Shown piece by piece: positions 51,681 to 60,717 of a DNA stretch of 64,000 nt; the stretch's first letter is position 1, and every line of letters begins with the position of its first letter. Source of the DNA: Burkholderia cepacia (GTDB lineage Bacteria > Pseudomonadota > Gammaproteobacteria > Burkholderiales > Burkholderiaceae); assembly GCF_001039005.1 (NCBI RefSeq), contig NZ_LDWR01000063.1:54039-118038 (forward strand), read 5' to 3'. The notes beneath the pieces are model-generated. The model searched no databases and was not told the DNA's origin. It worked only from the letters and a program-made list of their open reading frames with translations. A program made the position numbers and the translations under genes.

Positions 51681-51701
51681 TAGTTAGTATGACGAATCAA
51701 A
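51681..51701. promoter_or_regulatory. Shared TonB-block motif, copy 2
   Basis: TAGTTAGTA, TGAC, GAAT, C, AAA. Lies 200 bp before the receptor start; the equal order and spacing to copy 1 suggest a common regulator or a common promoter architecture. Confidence 0.5.
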
Positions 51702-51880
51702 ATCGAAAAAGACGGTGGTGCTGAGTGGCGTGGGTGCCCCGAGGCCGATCCGTTCGAGTCATCGCAGTCGGAAGGGTGGCAATCGCGGGTTCCGGTACAC
51801 GGGCGCCCAGGACGTGCAAGGAATCCACAAGATTCCGGCGCGCAGCAGGTGGGGTCTTACTACGAGCGAGAGGGAACAAG

Positions 51881-54679
51881 ATGAAGCAAAGAGTTTTGGC
51901 GTTGGCCATCAAGAGGATAGTCTGGGCGGAACTGGCGCTGACGGCCGTACTGGTGCCGCCGGCGTTCGCCCAGAGCCAGCCGGCGCCGGGTGCCGTCGCG
52001 GTCGCGGATGCGGTCGCGAACGGCGCGCCCGTGACCGTCGCACAGGCGGGCGGCACGTCGGGCGCCGCCGCTGCGACGGGTGCCGCGGCGCCCGATGCGG
52101 CGTCCGGCGCGGCAGCGGAGGCCACGCCCGCGACATCCGGTGCGAACGGGCAGGGCAAGGTCGCGCAGATCAAGCGGTTCGAAGTGACGGGCTCGCTGAT
52201 CCGGCAGGCCGACAAGACCGGTTTCCAGCAGGTGCAGACGATCACGCCGAAGGAAATCCAGGCCAGCGGCGCGGTGACCGTCACCGACTTCCTGCGCGAT
52301 GCGGCAGCCAACTCGGCGAACAGCTGGGGCGAAGGGCAGTCGGGCAACTTCGCGGCCGGCGCCGCCGGCATCGCGCTGCGCGGCCTGTCCGAGAAATATA
52401 CGCTCGTGATGGTCGACGGCCAGCGCGTGGCGCCGTACGCGTTCTTCTCGAACAGCGTCGATTCGTTCTTCGACCTCAATACGATCCCGCTCAACGATAT
52501 CGAGCGCATCGAAATCGTGAAGACGGGCGCCGTGTCGCAATACGGCTCGGACGCGATCGGCGGTGTCGTCAACATCATCACGAAGCACGATTTCCGCGGC
52601 CTGCAGCTCGACGGCAGCCTCGGCAGTGCGATCAACGCCGGTAATGGCGACGGGACGATCAAGTTCGGCGTGCTCGGCGGCTTCGGCGACCTGAACGCCG
52701 ACCGTTTCAACGTGACGGCGGCGCTCAGCTACTACAAGTCGAACGGCTTCACGCTCGCCGACCGCGATTCGACCCGCAACCAGGACTTCACGGGCAAACC
52801 GGGCGGCTTCTCGCTGCTCGCGCCGTCCTACTGGAACATGCCCGGCGGCGTCGCGCAGGCGTTGACCGGCGGTTGTCCGTTCGGCGGCTCGGTGCATCCG
52901 GCCGTGTCGAATTCGCTGTCGGCCGGGTCGCCGGGCACGGTCTGCGGGTACAACACCGCTGAAAGCACGTCGATCCTGCCGATGACCGAGCGCCTGAACG
53001 CAAAGATCCATGCGGACTTCAAGATCGACGACAAGACGACCGCGTTCGCGGATTTCCTCGAGAGCTACAACACGACCACGACCAACGACGGCCTGTGGAA
53101 CAACGTGATCGGCAACCCGCAGAACCCGGCGCTCGTCTGGAATCCGCAGACGAAGCTGCTGTCGCCGTTCAACACCGTCGTGCCGATCAGCAACCCGTAC
53201 AACACGACGGGCGCGGCCACGCCGCTCACCTATGCGTTCCCGAACACGGTCGCGCAGAAGACCTGGGCTAACTACTGGCGCGCGGCCACCGGCATCAAGG
53301 GGTCGTTCACGCTGCCGTACGGCGACTGGGACTGGGCGACGTCGGTCAGCCATTCGCAGAGCACGGTGTCGAACGTGTTCACGAACCAGCTGAACGTCAA
53401 CGCGCTGAACAACATCTACCAGAACGGCACGCTGAATTTCGCGAACCCGGCGGCGACGCCCAACGCATTCAACGGGCTGTACCAGGAAGCGAACAACCTC
53501 GGTATCTCGAAGCTCGACACGATCGACGCGACACTGTCGACGCCGAACCTGTTCCATCTGCCGACCGGTGACGTCGGTATCGGCTTCGGCGCGCAGTTCA
53601 CGCACCAGAGCGAAGTGCTGACGCCGGGCTCGGAATACCTGAGCGGGGCCGTCATCACGCCGGACCTGGAGACGGTGAACGGCCAGCGCAACGTCGCGGC
53701 CGTCTATTACCAGATCAACGTGCCGATCCTCGAGAACCTGACGTTCAGCCAGGCAGGCCGTTACGATCACTACACGGACGTGGGCGGCGCCTTCTCGCCG
53801 CGCTTTGCGTTGCGCTACCAGCCGATCAAGGCTCTTACGCTGTATACGTCGTACAACCGCGGTTTCCGCGCGCCGACCTTCGTCGAGGACAGCAAGTCGC
53901 AGACGCTCGGCATCCAGGTCGACCCGGCCACCGGCCAGAACTATACGTCGATCACCGTCGGCAACCCGAACCTCGCGCCGGAACGCACGCGCAACTTCAA
54001 CATCGGCTTCCAGGTGTCGCCGAGCCGCTATACGGACCTCGGTTTCGACTGGTACAAGATCCGCATCGACAACGTGATCGGCCAGGGCACGCCGTCGCAG
54101 GTCGTGACCGATCCGACGACGGGCCAGTTGCTGTACAAGGTGATTCCGTATCAGAACCTCGGCTACCTCGACACGAACGGCTTCGAAGGCACGTTCCGCC
54201 AGGGCCTGCCGCTCAAGGGCTGGGGCACGGTCACGCTGTCGGGTGACTGGGCGTACATCAACAGCTACAAGATCGGCTTCCCGGGCGGCACGCCGGTGAA
54301 CGGCGCGGGCAACAACTTCACGATCACGCAGCCGTTCGGCGGCAGCTTCCCGCGCTGGCGCGGCAACACGACGCTGGACTGGAACTACCGCAAGTTCGAT
54401 GCGGCGCTGACGTGGGAGTTCACGGGCCCGTACGCGCAGAACCTGCTGCCGGCGCCGGCGCCGTCGAAGGTCGGTTCGTACAGCCAGTTCAACCTGATGA
54501 TGACGTACACGGGCTTCAAGAACTGGACGATCTACGGCGGCATCAACAACATCTTCAACCGCACGCCGCCGTACGACCCGATCTTCGCGAACGGCACGCT
54601 GGACCAGAGCGGCTATGACACGTCGGTGTATTCGTACATCGGCCGGTTTGCGCAGATCGGCGCGACGTACAAGTTCTGA
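51881..54679 (+). CDS. TonB-dependent outer-membrane receptor
   Basis: A 932-residue receptor with a signal peptide (ALAIKRIVWAELALTAVLVPPAFAQ), an Ala-rich linker to ~90, a plug beginning RFEVTGSLIRQADKTGFQQVQTITPKEIQASG, with the IVKTGAVSQYGSDAIGGVVNIITKHDFRG turn ~225-250, and a 22-strand barrel ending in FAQIGATYKF (C-terminal Phe). The plug opening resembles receptors often linked to carbohydrate or peptide substrates rather than classical siderophores. It follows the XRE-cupin gene and precedes a peptide-type ABC importer, so a shared substrate is likely. A terminator follows. Confidence 0.9.
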   Translation: MKQRVLALAIKRIVWAELALTAVLVPPAFAQSQPAPGAVAVADAVANGAPVTVAQAGGTSGAAAATGAAAPDAASGAAAEATPATSGANGQGKVAQIKRFEVTGSLIRQADKTGFQQVQTITPKEIQASGAVTVTDFLRDAAANSANSWGEGQSGNFAAGAAGIALRGLSEKYTLVMVDGQRVAPYAFFSNSVDSFFDLNTIPLNDIERIEIVKTGAVSQYGSDAIGGVVNIITKHDFRGLQLDGSLGSAINAGNGDGTIKFGVLGGFGDLNADRFNVTAALSYYKSNGFTLADRDSTRNQDFTGKPGGFSLLAPSYWNMPGGVAQALTGGCPFGGSVHPAVSNSLSAGSPGTVCGYNTAESTSILPMTERLNAKIHADFKIDDKTTAFADFLESYNTTTTNDGLWNNVIGNPQNPALVWNPQTKLLSPFNTVVPISNPYNTTGAATPLTYAFPNTVAQKTWANYWRAATGIKGSFTLPYGDWDWATSVSHSQSTVSNVFTNQLNVNALNNIYQNGTLNFANPAATPNAFNGLYQEANNLGISKLDTIDATLSTPNLFHLPTGDVGIGFGAQFTHQSEVLTPGSEYLSGAVITPDLETVNGQRNVAAVYYQINVPILENLTFSQAGRYDHYTDVGGAFSPRFALRYQPIKALTLYTSYNRGFRAPTFVEDSKSQTLGIQVDPATGQNYTSITVGNPNLAPERTRNFNIGFQVSPSRYTDLGFDWYKIRIDNVIGQGTPSQVVTDPTTGQLLYKVIPYQNLGYLDTNGFEGTFRQGLPLKGWGTVTLSGDWAYINSYKIGFPGGTPVNGAGNNFTITQPFGGSFPRWRGNTTLDWNYRKFDAALTWEFTGPYAQNLLPAPAPSKVGSYSQFNLMMTYTGFKNWTIYGGINNIFNRTPPYDPIFANGTLDQSGYDTSVYSYIGRFAQIGATYKF

Positions 54680-54712
54680 TGGCGATTGCGATGCACTGAC
54701 AGGCTTTAGACC

Positions 54713-54757
54713 GGCCGCTCCGCGTCCACACCCCCCCTTTATGGAGCGGCCTTTTTT
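54713..54757 (+). terminator. Rho-independent terminator after the receptor gene
   Basis: GGCCGCTCC (54713-54721) and GGAGCGGCC (54743-54751) form a 9-bp perfect stem, followed by TTTTTT (54752-54757). The yej genes downstream must have their own promoter or depend on read-through. Confidence 0.9.
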
Positions 54758-54896
54758 CGCCTGGCGCCACGACGGCGCGGCTTGCAGGATCTTCTACAGC
54801 ACGAACACCCAGCGGGACGCGGCGGGCACGCGGCGTCCGGCACAGGCTTCGACCGCGCGCGGGCGTCACGCCCGCACGCTTCCGGACAGACTGACC

Positions 54897-56819
54897 ATGA
54901 CATTGTTGAAATGGCGATGGACACGTGAGCCGCGCCACGCGCGCCCGACGCGCATGCACGCGCGGATGCGCAACGGCACGCGTGCCGCGCTGCTCGCCTG
55001 CGCGGCGCTGTTCGTGTCGGGCGGCGCCATGCCACGGGCCGCGCTCGCGGTGTCGGCGATCTCGCAATACGACCAGCCGAAGTATCGGCCGGATTTCACG
55101 CATTTCGACTATGCGGATGTGGATGCACCGGACACCGGTACGCTCAATTTCGAAAACTACGACGAGCGGCAAAGCTACGATTCGCTGAACCCGTTCCTCG
55201 TGCGCGGCTCGCCCGCGCCGGACATCAAGAACCTGATGTTCGACACGCTGATGCAGCGCAGCTGGGACGAACTCGCATCCGAATACGCGTTGATCGCCGA
55301 CGACGTCGAGATCGCGCCCGACGGGACGTCCGCGACGTTCCACATCAACCCGGCCGCGCGCTTCTCGAACGGCGACGCGATCACCGCGGCCGACGTCAAG
55401 TATTCGTTCGACACGCTGACGAGCCCGCAGGCATCGCCGATCTACAACGCGCAATTTTCGATCATCAAGCGCGTCGTGGTGGTCGACAGTCATGCGGTCC
55501 GTTTCGAATTCAAGCACGCGGAGCGCGACGCGGCACTGATCGCGGGCGACCTGCCGGTGTTCTCGCCGAAATGGGGGCAACGCGCGGACGGCACGCGGCC
55601 GCCGTTCGACCAGATCGCGAACACACCGCCGATCGCGAGCGGCGCATACCTGATCGAGCAGCGCAAGAACGACAAGCAGATCCGCTACGTGCGCAACCCG
55701 CACTACTGGGCCGCGAACCTGCCGTCGCGGCGCGGGATGTTCCGCTTCTCCAGCGTGTCGTTCAAGCTGTACCTGGACGAGTACACGGCGCTCGAAGCGT
55801 TCAAGGCCGGTGACATCGACGCGCGGATGGAATACAGCTCGACGCAATGGGCGCGCAAGTACGTCGGCAAGAATTTTCGCAACGGCCTGCTGAAGAAGGG
55901 CGAATTTCCGGACGGCCCCGCGCAGATGCAGGGGTTCCTGATCAACATGCGCAAGCCGATGTTCCAGGACGTGCGCGTGCGGCGTGCGCTCGCGCTGGCG
56001 TTCGACTTCGACTGGATGAGCCGGATGATGTTCTACGGGCAATATCGCCGCACCAGCAGCTTCTGGGAGGCGAGCCCGTTCGCGGCGTCCGGCATGCCGA
56101 GCGCGAAGGAGCTGGCGCTGCTCGAACCGTACCGGTCGACGCTGCCGCCCGAGGTGTTCGGCCCGATGGTCAGCCAGCCGTCGACGCTGCCGCCGGGTTC
56201 GCTGCGCGCGAACCTGAAGGAAGCGCGCGACCTGCTTGCGCAGGCCGGCTGGCACTATCGCGACGACGCGCTGCGCGACGCGAACGGCACGCCGATGACG
56301 ATCGAGATCATCGACGACCAGCCCGGCATGGACCGCCTGATCCTGCCGTACACGCAGGCGCTTGCGACGCTCGGCATCCACGCGTACCTGCACGAGATCG
56401 ACAGCGCGCTCTACCTGAAGCGGCTCGACAATTTCGAGTACGACATGACGACGTACATCTACCTGCCCGTGACGATCCCGGGCGCGGAGCTGACACGCCG
56501 TTTCGGCAGCGCGGCCGCGTCGGAGCCGGGCTCCGAGAATTATCCGGGCGTGAAGTCGAAGGCGGTCGATGCGCTGATCCGCGCGGCGCTCGCGGCCGAC
56601 ACGCTCGACGATCTCGAAACGGCCACGCACGCGCTCGACCGCGTGCTGATCAACCTGTACGCGCTGATCCCGCAGTACTACCTGCCGAACGCGCGGATCG
56701 GGTACAAGGCGACGCTCGGCCATCCGGCGATCGTTCCGGACTCCTATTTGTACGAGGACTGGATCATCGACTACTGGTACGTGAAAAAGCCGGCGGCGCA
56801 ACCCGCTCCGGCGGCCTGA
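54897..56819 (+). CDS. yejA: YejA-like extracellular solute-binding protein
   Basis: A 640-residue family 5 binding protein. The start ATG 54897 gives an N-terminal region with a signal peptide about 30 residues in (GTRAALLACAALFVSGGAMPRAALA); later ATGs at 54954 and 54966 are also possible. Mature part: FDYADVDAPDTGTLNFENYDERQSYDSLNPFLVRGSPAP and the typical CASPIY-like MFDTLMQRSWDELASEYALIADDVEIAPDGTSATFHINPAARFSNGDAITAADVKYSFDTL, both YejA characters. It captures oligopeptides (YejA binds microcin C-type peptides). First gene of yejABEF. Confidence 0.88.
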   Translation: MTLLKWRWTREPRHARPTRMHARMRNGTRAALLACAALFVSGGAMPRAALAVSAISQYDQPKYRPDFTHFDYADVDAPDTGTLNFENYDERQSYDSLNPFLVRGSPAPDIKNLMFDTLMQRSWDELASEYALIADDVEIAPDGTSATFHINPAARFSNGDAITAADVKYSFDTLTSPQASPIYNAQFSIIKRVVVVDSHAVRFEFKHAERDAALIAGDLPVFSPKWGQRADGTRPPFDQIANTPPIASGAYLIEQRKNDKQIRYVRNPHYWAANLPSRRGMFRFSSVSFKLYLDEYTALEAFKAGDIDARMEYSSTQWARKYVGKNFRNGLLKKGEFPDGPAQMQGFLINMRKPMFQDVRVRRALALAFDFDWMSRMMFYGQYRRTSSFWEASPFAASGMPSAKELALLEPYRSTLPPEVFGPMVSQPSTLPPGSLRANLKEARDLLAQAGWHYRDDALRDANGTPMTIEIIDDQPGMDRLILPYTQALATLGIHAYLHEIDSALYLKRLDNFEYDMTTYIYLPVTIPGAELTRRFGSAAASEPGSENYPGVKSKAVDALIRAALAADTLDDLETATHALDRVLINLYALIPQYYLPNARIGYKATLGHPAIVPDSYLYEDWIIDYWYVKKPAAQPAPAA

Positions 56820-56831
56820 CGGGGAGCGACG

Positions 56832-57884
56832 ATGCTGGCATACATAGTGAGGCGGCTGCTGCTGATGATCCCGACGCTGCTCGGGGTGGTGACGATCACG
56901 TTCGCGGTCACGCAGTTCGTGCCGGGCGGCCCGGTGGAGCAGGTGCTCGCGCAGTTGCGCCACGGCAGCGCACGCGGAGGCGAGGCGGGCGGAGGCGGGG
57001 GTGGCTACCACGGCAGCCAGGGTGTCGATCCGCAGCAGATCGAGCAGATCCGCAAGCAGTTCGGCTTCGACAAGCCGCCGCTCGAACGCTACGTGCTGAT
57101 GCTGAAGAGTTATGCGACGTTCGACCTCGGCCAGTCCTACTTCGCGCACCGCAGCGTGTGGGCGGTGATCCGCTCGAAGCTGCCGGTGTCGATCACGCTC
57201 GGGCTGTGGACGGTGATCCTCACGTATCTCGTGTCGGTGCCGCTCGGCATCGCTAAAGCGGTGCGCAACGGCTCGCGGTTCGACACCGTGACGAGCGTGC
57301 TGGTGCTGACCGGCTACGCGGTGCCGGGTTTCGTGCTCGGTGTGCTGCTGCTGATGCTGTTCGGCGGCGGCACGTTCTGGCAGGTGTTTCCGATGCGCGG
57401 GCTCACGTCGGACAACTTCGATGACCTGACGCTGATCGGCAAGACGCTCGACTATCTGTGGCACATCGTGATGCCGGTGACGGCGGCGGTGATCGGCAAT
57501 TTCGCGATCGTCACGATCCTGACGAAGAACACGTTCCTCGAGGAAATCGGCCGGCAGTACGTGCTGACCGCCCGCGCGAAGGGGGCGCCGGAGCGCGACG
57601 TGCTGTGGAAACACGTGCTGCGCAATGCGGCGATCCCGCTGCTCACCGGGCTGCCGGCAGCATTCGTCGGCGCGTTCCTGAACGGCAACCTGCTGATCGA
57701 GACGCTGTTCTCGCTCGACGGGATGGGGCAACTGTCGTACGACTCGGTGATCCGCCGCGACTATCCGGTCGTGCTCGGCTCGCTGTTCCTGTTCACCCTG
57801 ATCGGTCTGCTGACCAAGCTCATCGCGGATATCTGCTATGTCGTCGTCGACCCCCGTATCCAGTTCAGCCGCCTGGACCACTGA
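56832..57884 (+). CDS. yejB: YejB peptide ABC transporter permease
   Basis: A 350-residue permease. Six transmembrane segments; opening MLAYIVRRLLLMIPTLLGVVTITFAVTQFVPGGPVEQVLAQL, a glycine-rich insertion (GGEAGGGGGGYHG, ~50-62), and the EAA-type loop around TARAKGAPERDVLWKHVLRNAAIPL. It overlaps yejE by 47 nt and sits 12 bp after yejA. Confidence 0.92.
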   Translation: MLAYIVRRLLLMIPTLLGVVTITFAVTQFVPGGPVEQVLAQLRHGSARGGEAGGGGGGYHGSQGVDPQQIEQIRKQFGFDKPPLERYVLMLKSYATFDLGQSYFAHRSVWAVIRSKLPVSITLGLWTVILTYLVSVPLGIAKAVRNGSRFDTVTSVLVLTGYAVPGFVLGVLLLMLFGGGTFWQVFPMRGLTSDNFDDLTLIGKTLDYLWHIVMPVTAAVIGNFAIVTILTKNTFLEEIGRQYVLTARAKGAPERDVLWKHVLRNAAIPLLTGLPAAFVGAFLNGNLLIETLFSLDGMGQLSYDSVIRRDYPVVLGSLFLFTLIGLLTKLIADICYVVVDPRIQFSRLDH

Positions 57885-58959
57885 TTCCCCGTGCGCGTGC
57901 GCGCCGTCGCCGTCGCCGTCGCCGTCGCCGTGGCGACGCACGTGGCAGCGCTTTCGCGCGCAGCCGCTCGGTTATGCGAGCCTCGTGATCTTCGCGGCGC
58001 TGTTCGCGCTCAGCCTGTGCGCCGACGTGCTGTCGAACGACCGGCCGCTGCTCGTGCGCTACGACGGGCACTATTATTTTCCGATCGCGAAGGACTATCC
58101 GGAAACCGAGTTCGGCGGCGACTTTCCCGCGAAGACGAACTACCTCGATCCGTACATCCGCGCGAAGCTCGAGTCGCACGGCAATTTCGCGATCTATCCG
58201 CCGAACCGCTACCGCTACGACACGATCGACTACTTCGCGTCGCGGCCGTATCCGGCGCCGCCGTCGGCGAGCAACTGGCTCGGCACCGACCAGTTCGGGC
58301 GCGACGTGCTCGCGCGGCTGCTGTACGGGTTCCGGCTGTCGGTGCTGATGGCGTTCGCGCTGACCGTGTCGGGGGTGCTGGTCGGCGTGCTGACCGGCGC
58401 GCTGCAGGGCTTCTACGGCGGCCGCACCGACCTGTTCGGGCAGCGCCTGATCGAGATCTGGAGCGCGCTGCCGGACCTGTACCTGCTGATCATCTTCGCA
58501 TCGCTGTTCACGCCGTCGCTGTGGCTGCTGTTCATCCTGCTGTCGATGTTCGGCTGGCTCGTGCTGTCCGATTACGTGCGCGCCGAATTCCTTCGCAACC
58601 GCACGCTCGATTACGTCAAAGCGGCACGCACGATGGGGCTGACGAATGCGCAGATCATGTGGCGCCACGTGTTGCCGAACAGCCTCACGCCGGTGATCAC
58701 GTTCCTGCCGTTCCGGATGAGCGCCGCGATCCTGTCGCTGACGAGCCTCGATTTCCTGGGGCTTGGCGTGCAGCCGCCGACGCCGAGCCTCGGCGAGTTG
58801 CTTCAGGAGGGGAAGAACTACCTCGACGCATGGTGGATCTCGGTCTCCGCGTTCACGGTGCTGGTGGTGACGCTGCTGCTGCTGACCTTCATGGGCGATG
58901 CGCTGCGCAATGCGCTGGACACCCGCGCACGCGGCTCGGCGTTCGGCGGGGGGCGATGA
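57838..58959 (+). CDS. yejE: YejE peptide ABC transporter permease
   Basis: A 373-residue permease with the OppC-type N-terminal domain and six helices (first GYASLVIFAALFALSLCADVL). EAA loop: KAARTMGLTNAQIMWRHVLPNSLTP. ATG 57838 is the only workable start, overlapping yejB by 47 nt; its first 30 residues contain a Ser-Pro repeat (PSPSPSPSPW) encoded by a hexamer tract. It overlaps yejF by 4 nt. The long overlap suggests strict co-translation. Confidence 0.9.
   Translation: MSSSTPVSSSAAWTTDSPCACAPSPSPSPSPWRRTWQRFRAQPLGYASLVIFAALFALSLCADVLSNDRPLLVRYDGHYYFPIAKDYPETEFGGDFPAKTNYLDPYIRAKLESHGNFAIYPPNRYRYDTIDYFASRPYPAPPSASNWLGTDQFGRDVLARLLYGFRLSVLMAFALTVSGVLVGVLTGALQGFYGGRTDLFGQRLIEIWSALPDLYLLIIFASLFTPSLWLLFILLSMFGWLVLSDYVRAEFLRNRTLDYVKAARTMGLTNAQIMWRHVLPNSLTPVITFLPFRMSAAILSLTSLDFLGLGVQPPTPSLGELLQEGKNYLDAWWISVSAFTVLVVTLLLLTFMGDALRNALDTRARGSAFGGGR
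57903..57930 (+). repeat. Hexanucleotide tract in yejE
   Basis: About 4.7 copies of GCCGTC encode alternating Ser-Pro near residues 24-31 of YejE. Copy-number changes would keep the frame and alter only the cytoplasmic tail length. Confidence 0.8.
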
Positions 58960-60593
58960 TGACGAACGCGTTGCTGCAGATCGACGGGTTTTCCGCGCGT
59001 TTCGGCGCTAAGGCGGCGGTGCAGGACCTGAGCCTGTCGGTCGGTCGCGGTGAGCGCGTCGCGCTCGTCGGCGAATCGGGCTCGGGCAAGAGCGTGACGG
59101 CGCTGTCGATCCTGCGGCTCGCGCAGCAGGCGACGCTGTCGGGACGGATGCTGTTCGACGGCGAGGATCTGCTCGCTAAGACCGAACAGCAGATGCGCGG
59201 CATTCGCGGTGCCGACATTGCGATGGTGTTCCAGGAACCGATGACCGCGCTGAATCCGCTGTATACGATCGGCAAGCAGATCGCCGAGAGCCTGCGGCTG
59301 CACGAAGGATTGAGCCCGGGCGATGCACGCGAGCGCGGGATCGCGCTGTTGCGGCGCACCGGCATCCCGGAGCCGGTGCGGCGTATCGACAGCTTTCCGC
59401 ACCAGTTGTCGGGCGGGCAGCGCCAGCGCGCGATGATCGCGATGGCGCTCGCGTGCCGGCCGCGCTTGTTGCTCGCGGACGAGCCGACGACGGCGCTCGA
59501 CGTGACGGTGCGCCAGCAGATCGTCGACCTGCTGATCGAATTGCAGGAGCAGGAGGCCGCCGCGCGCGGGATGGCCGTGCTGCTGATCACGCACGACCTG
59601 AATCTCGTGCGGCGCTTCGCGCAGCGCGTGGCCGTGATGGAGCAGGGCGTGCTGGTGGAGACGAACACGACCGGCGCGCTGTTCGCCGCGCCGCAGCACG
59701 CGTACACGCGCCGGCTGCTCGACAGCGCGCCGCAGCGGGACGTCGAGCCGGTCGCGGCCGGCGCGCAGACGATCCTCGACGTGCGGGATCTCGCCGTCGA
59801 CTACCGCATCGCGGCGAAGGGCTGGCGCGGTGTGCTCGGCAAGACGACGTTCCGGGCCGTGCACGACGTGAAGCTGAACCTGAGGCGCGGCGAAACGCTC
59901 GGGATCGTCGGCGAGTCGGGGTCGGGGAAATCGACGCTGGCGGCGACGGTGCTCGGCCTGCAGCGGCCGGCGGCCGGCTCGATCGCGATCGACGGCATGC
60001 CGCTCGACACGCTGCGCACGACGAGCGGCCGGCGCGCGCTGTACGGCAGGATGCAGGTCGTGTTTCAGGACCCGTTCGGCTCGCTGTCGCCGCGGATGAC
60101 GGTCGAGCAGATCGTCGGCGAGGGGCTCGCGGTGCACCGTCCGCAGGTGGCCGGGGCCGCGCGTCGTGCGCGCGTCGCCGCGCTGCTGCAGGAGGTCGGG
60201 TTGCCGGCCGAATCGATGCTGCGCTATCCGCACGAATTCTCCGGCGGCCAGCGGCAGCGGATCGCGATCGCGCGCGCGCTGGCGGTGGAGCCGGAACTGC
60301 TGGTGCTGGACGAACCGACGAGCGCGCTCGACGTGTCGATCCAGAAGCAGGTGCTGAATCTGCTGACGAATCTGCAAAAGAAGTACAAACTGAGCTACCT
60401 GTTCATCACGCACGATCTCGCGGTGATGCGTGCGATGGCCCACCGGGTCGTCGTGATGAAAGCAGGGCGCGTGGTCGAGGAGGGCGATACGCTCGACGTG
60501 CTGCATGCGCCCACCCATCCGTATACCCGCGCGCTGCTGGCGTCGTCGATGCTGGCGCCGGAGCGCGGCCTGCAAGAGAGAACCGATGATTGA
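58956..60593 (+). CDS. yejF: YejF peptide ABC transporter, double ATPase
   Basis: A 545-residue protein with two nucleotide-binding domains. First: Walker A GESGSGKSV (~39-47), signature LSGGQRQR (~153-160), Walker B LLLADEPTTALD. Second: Walker A GESGSGKST (~323-331), signature FSGGQRQR, Walker B LLVLDEPTSALD. Both contain the oligopeptide-family C-terminal region (HAYTRRLLDSAP and HPYTRALLASSM). ATG 58956 overlaps the yejE stop (ATGATGA). Energises the YejBE permease. Confidence 0.94.
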   Translation: MMTNALLQIDGFSARFGAKAAVQDLSLSVGRGERVALVGESGSGKSVTALSILRLAQQATLSGRMLFDGEDLLAKTEQQMRGIRGADIAMVFQEPMTALNPLYTIGKQIAESLRLHEGLSPGDARERGIALLRRTGIPEPVRRIDSFPHQLSGGQRQRAMIAMALACRPRLLLADEPTTALDVTVRQQIVDLLIELQEQEAAARGMAVLLITHDLNLVRRFAQRVAVMEQGVLVETNTTGALFAAPQHAYTRRLLDSAPQRDVEPVAAGAQTILDVRDLAVDYRIAAKGWRGVLGKTTFRAVHDVKLNLRRGETLGIVGESGSGKSTLAATVLGLQRPAAGSIAIDGMPLDTLRTTSGRRALYGRMQVVFQDPFGSLSPRMTVEQIVGEGLAVHRPQVAGAARRARVAALLQEVGLPAESMLRYPHEFSGGQRQRIAIARALAVEPELLVLDEPTSALDVSIQKQVLNLLTNLQKKYKLSYLFITHDLAVMRAMAHRVVVMKAGRVVEEGDTLDVLHAPTHPYTRALLASSMLAPERGLQERTDD

Positions 60594-60717
60594 CGTGAAC
60601 CGGGCGCAGCGCGCCCAGGTCGCCTGCGCGCGGCGCGGCGGTGCCGATTTCGTTGCTGTTGCCCTGGCCGTCCGGCGGTCCCGCGCCGGAACGCCGGCGG
60701 TTCGCTGACGCGTGCCC

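Noticed and set aside
57903..57930. Phase-variable on/off switch in yejE
   Set aside because: The repeat unit is six bases, so slippage preserves the reading frame.
54555..57941. A 1128-codon open frame antisense to the yej genes
   Set aside because: High arginine and histidine content and lack of motifs mark it as a GC-rich mirror of yejA and yejB.
60594..60717. Remnant of an adaptor gene before the last RND permease
   Set aside because: Translations in all frames show only short Arg-rich stretches; I could not match any part to an adaptor.
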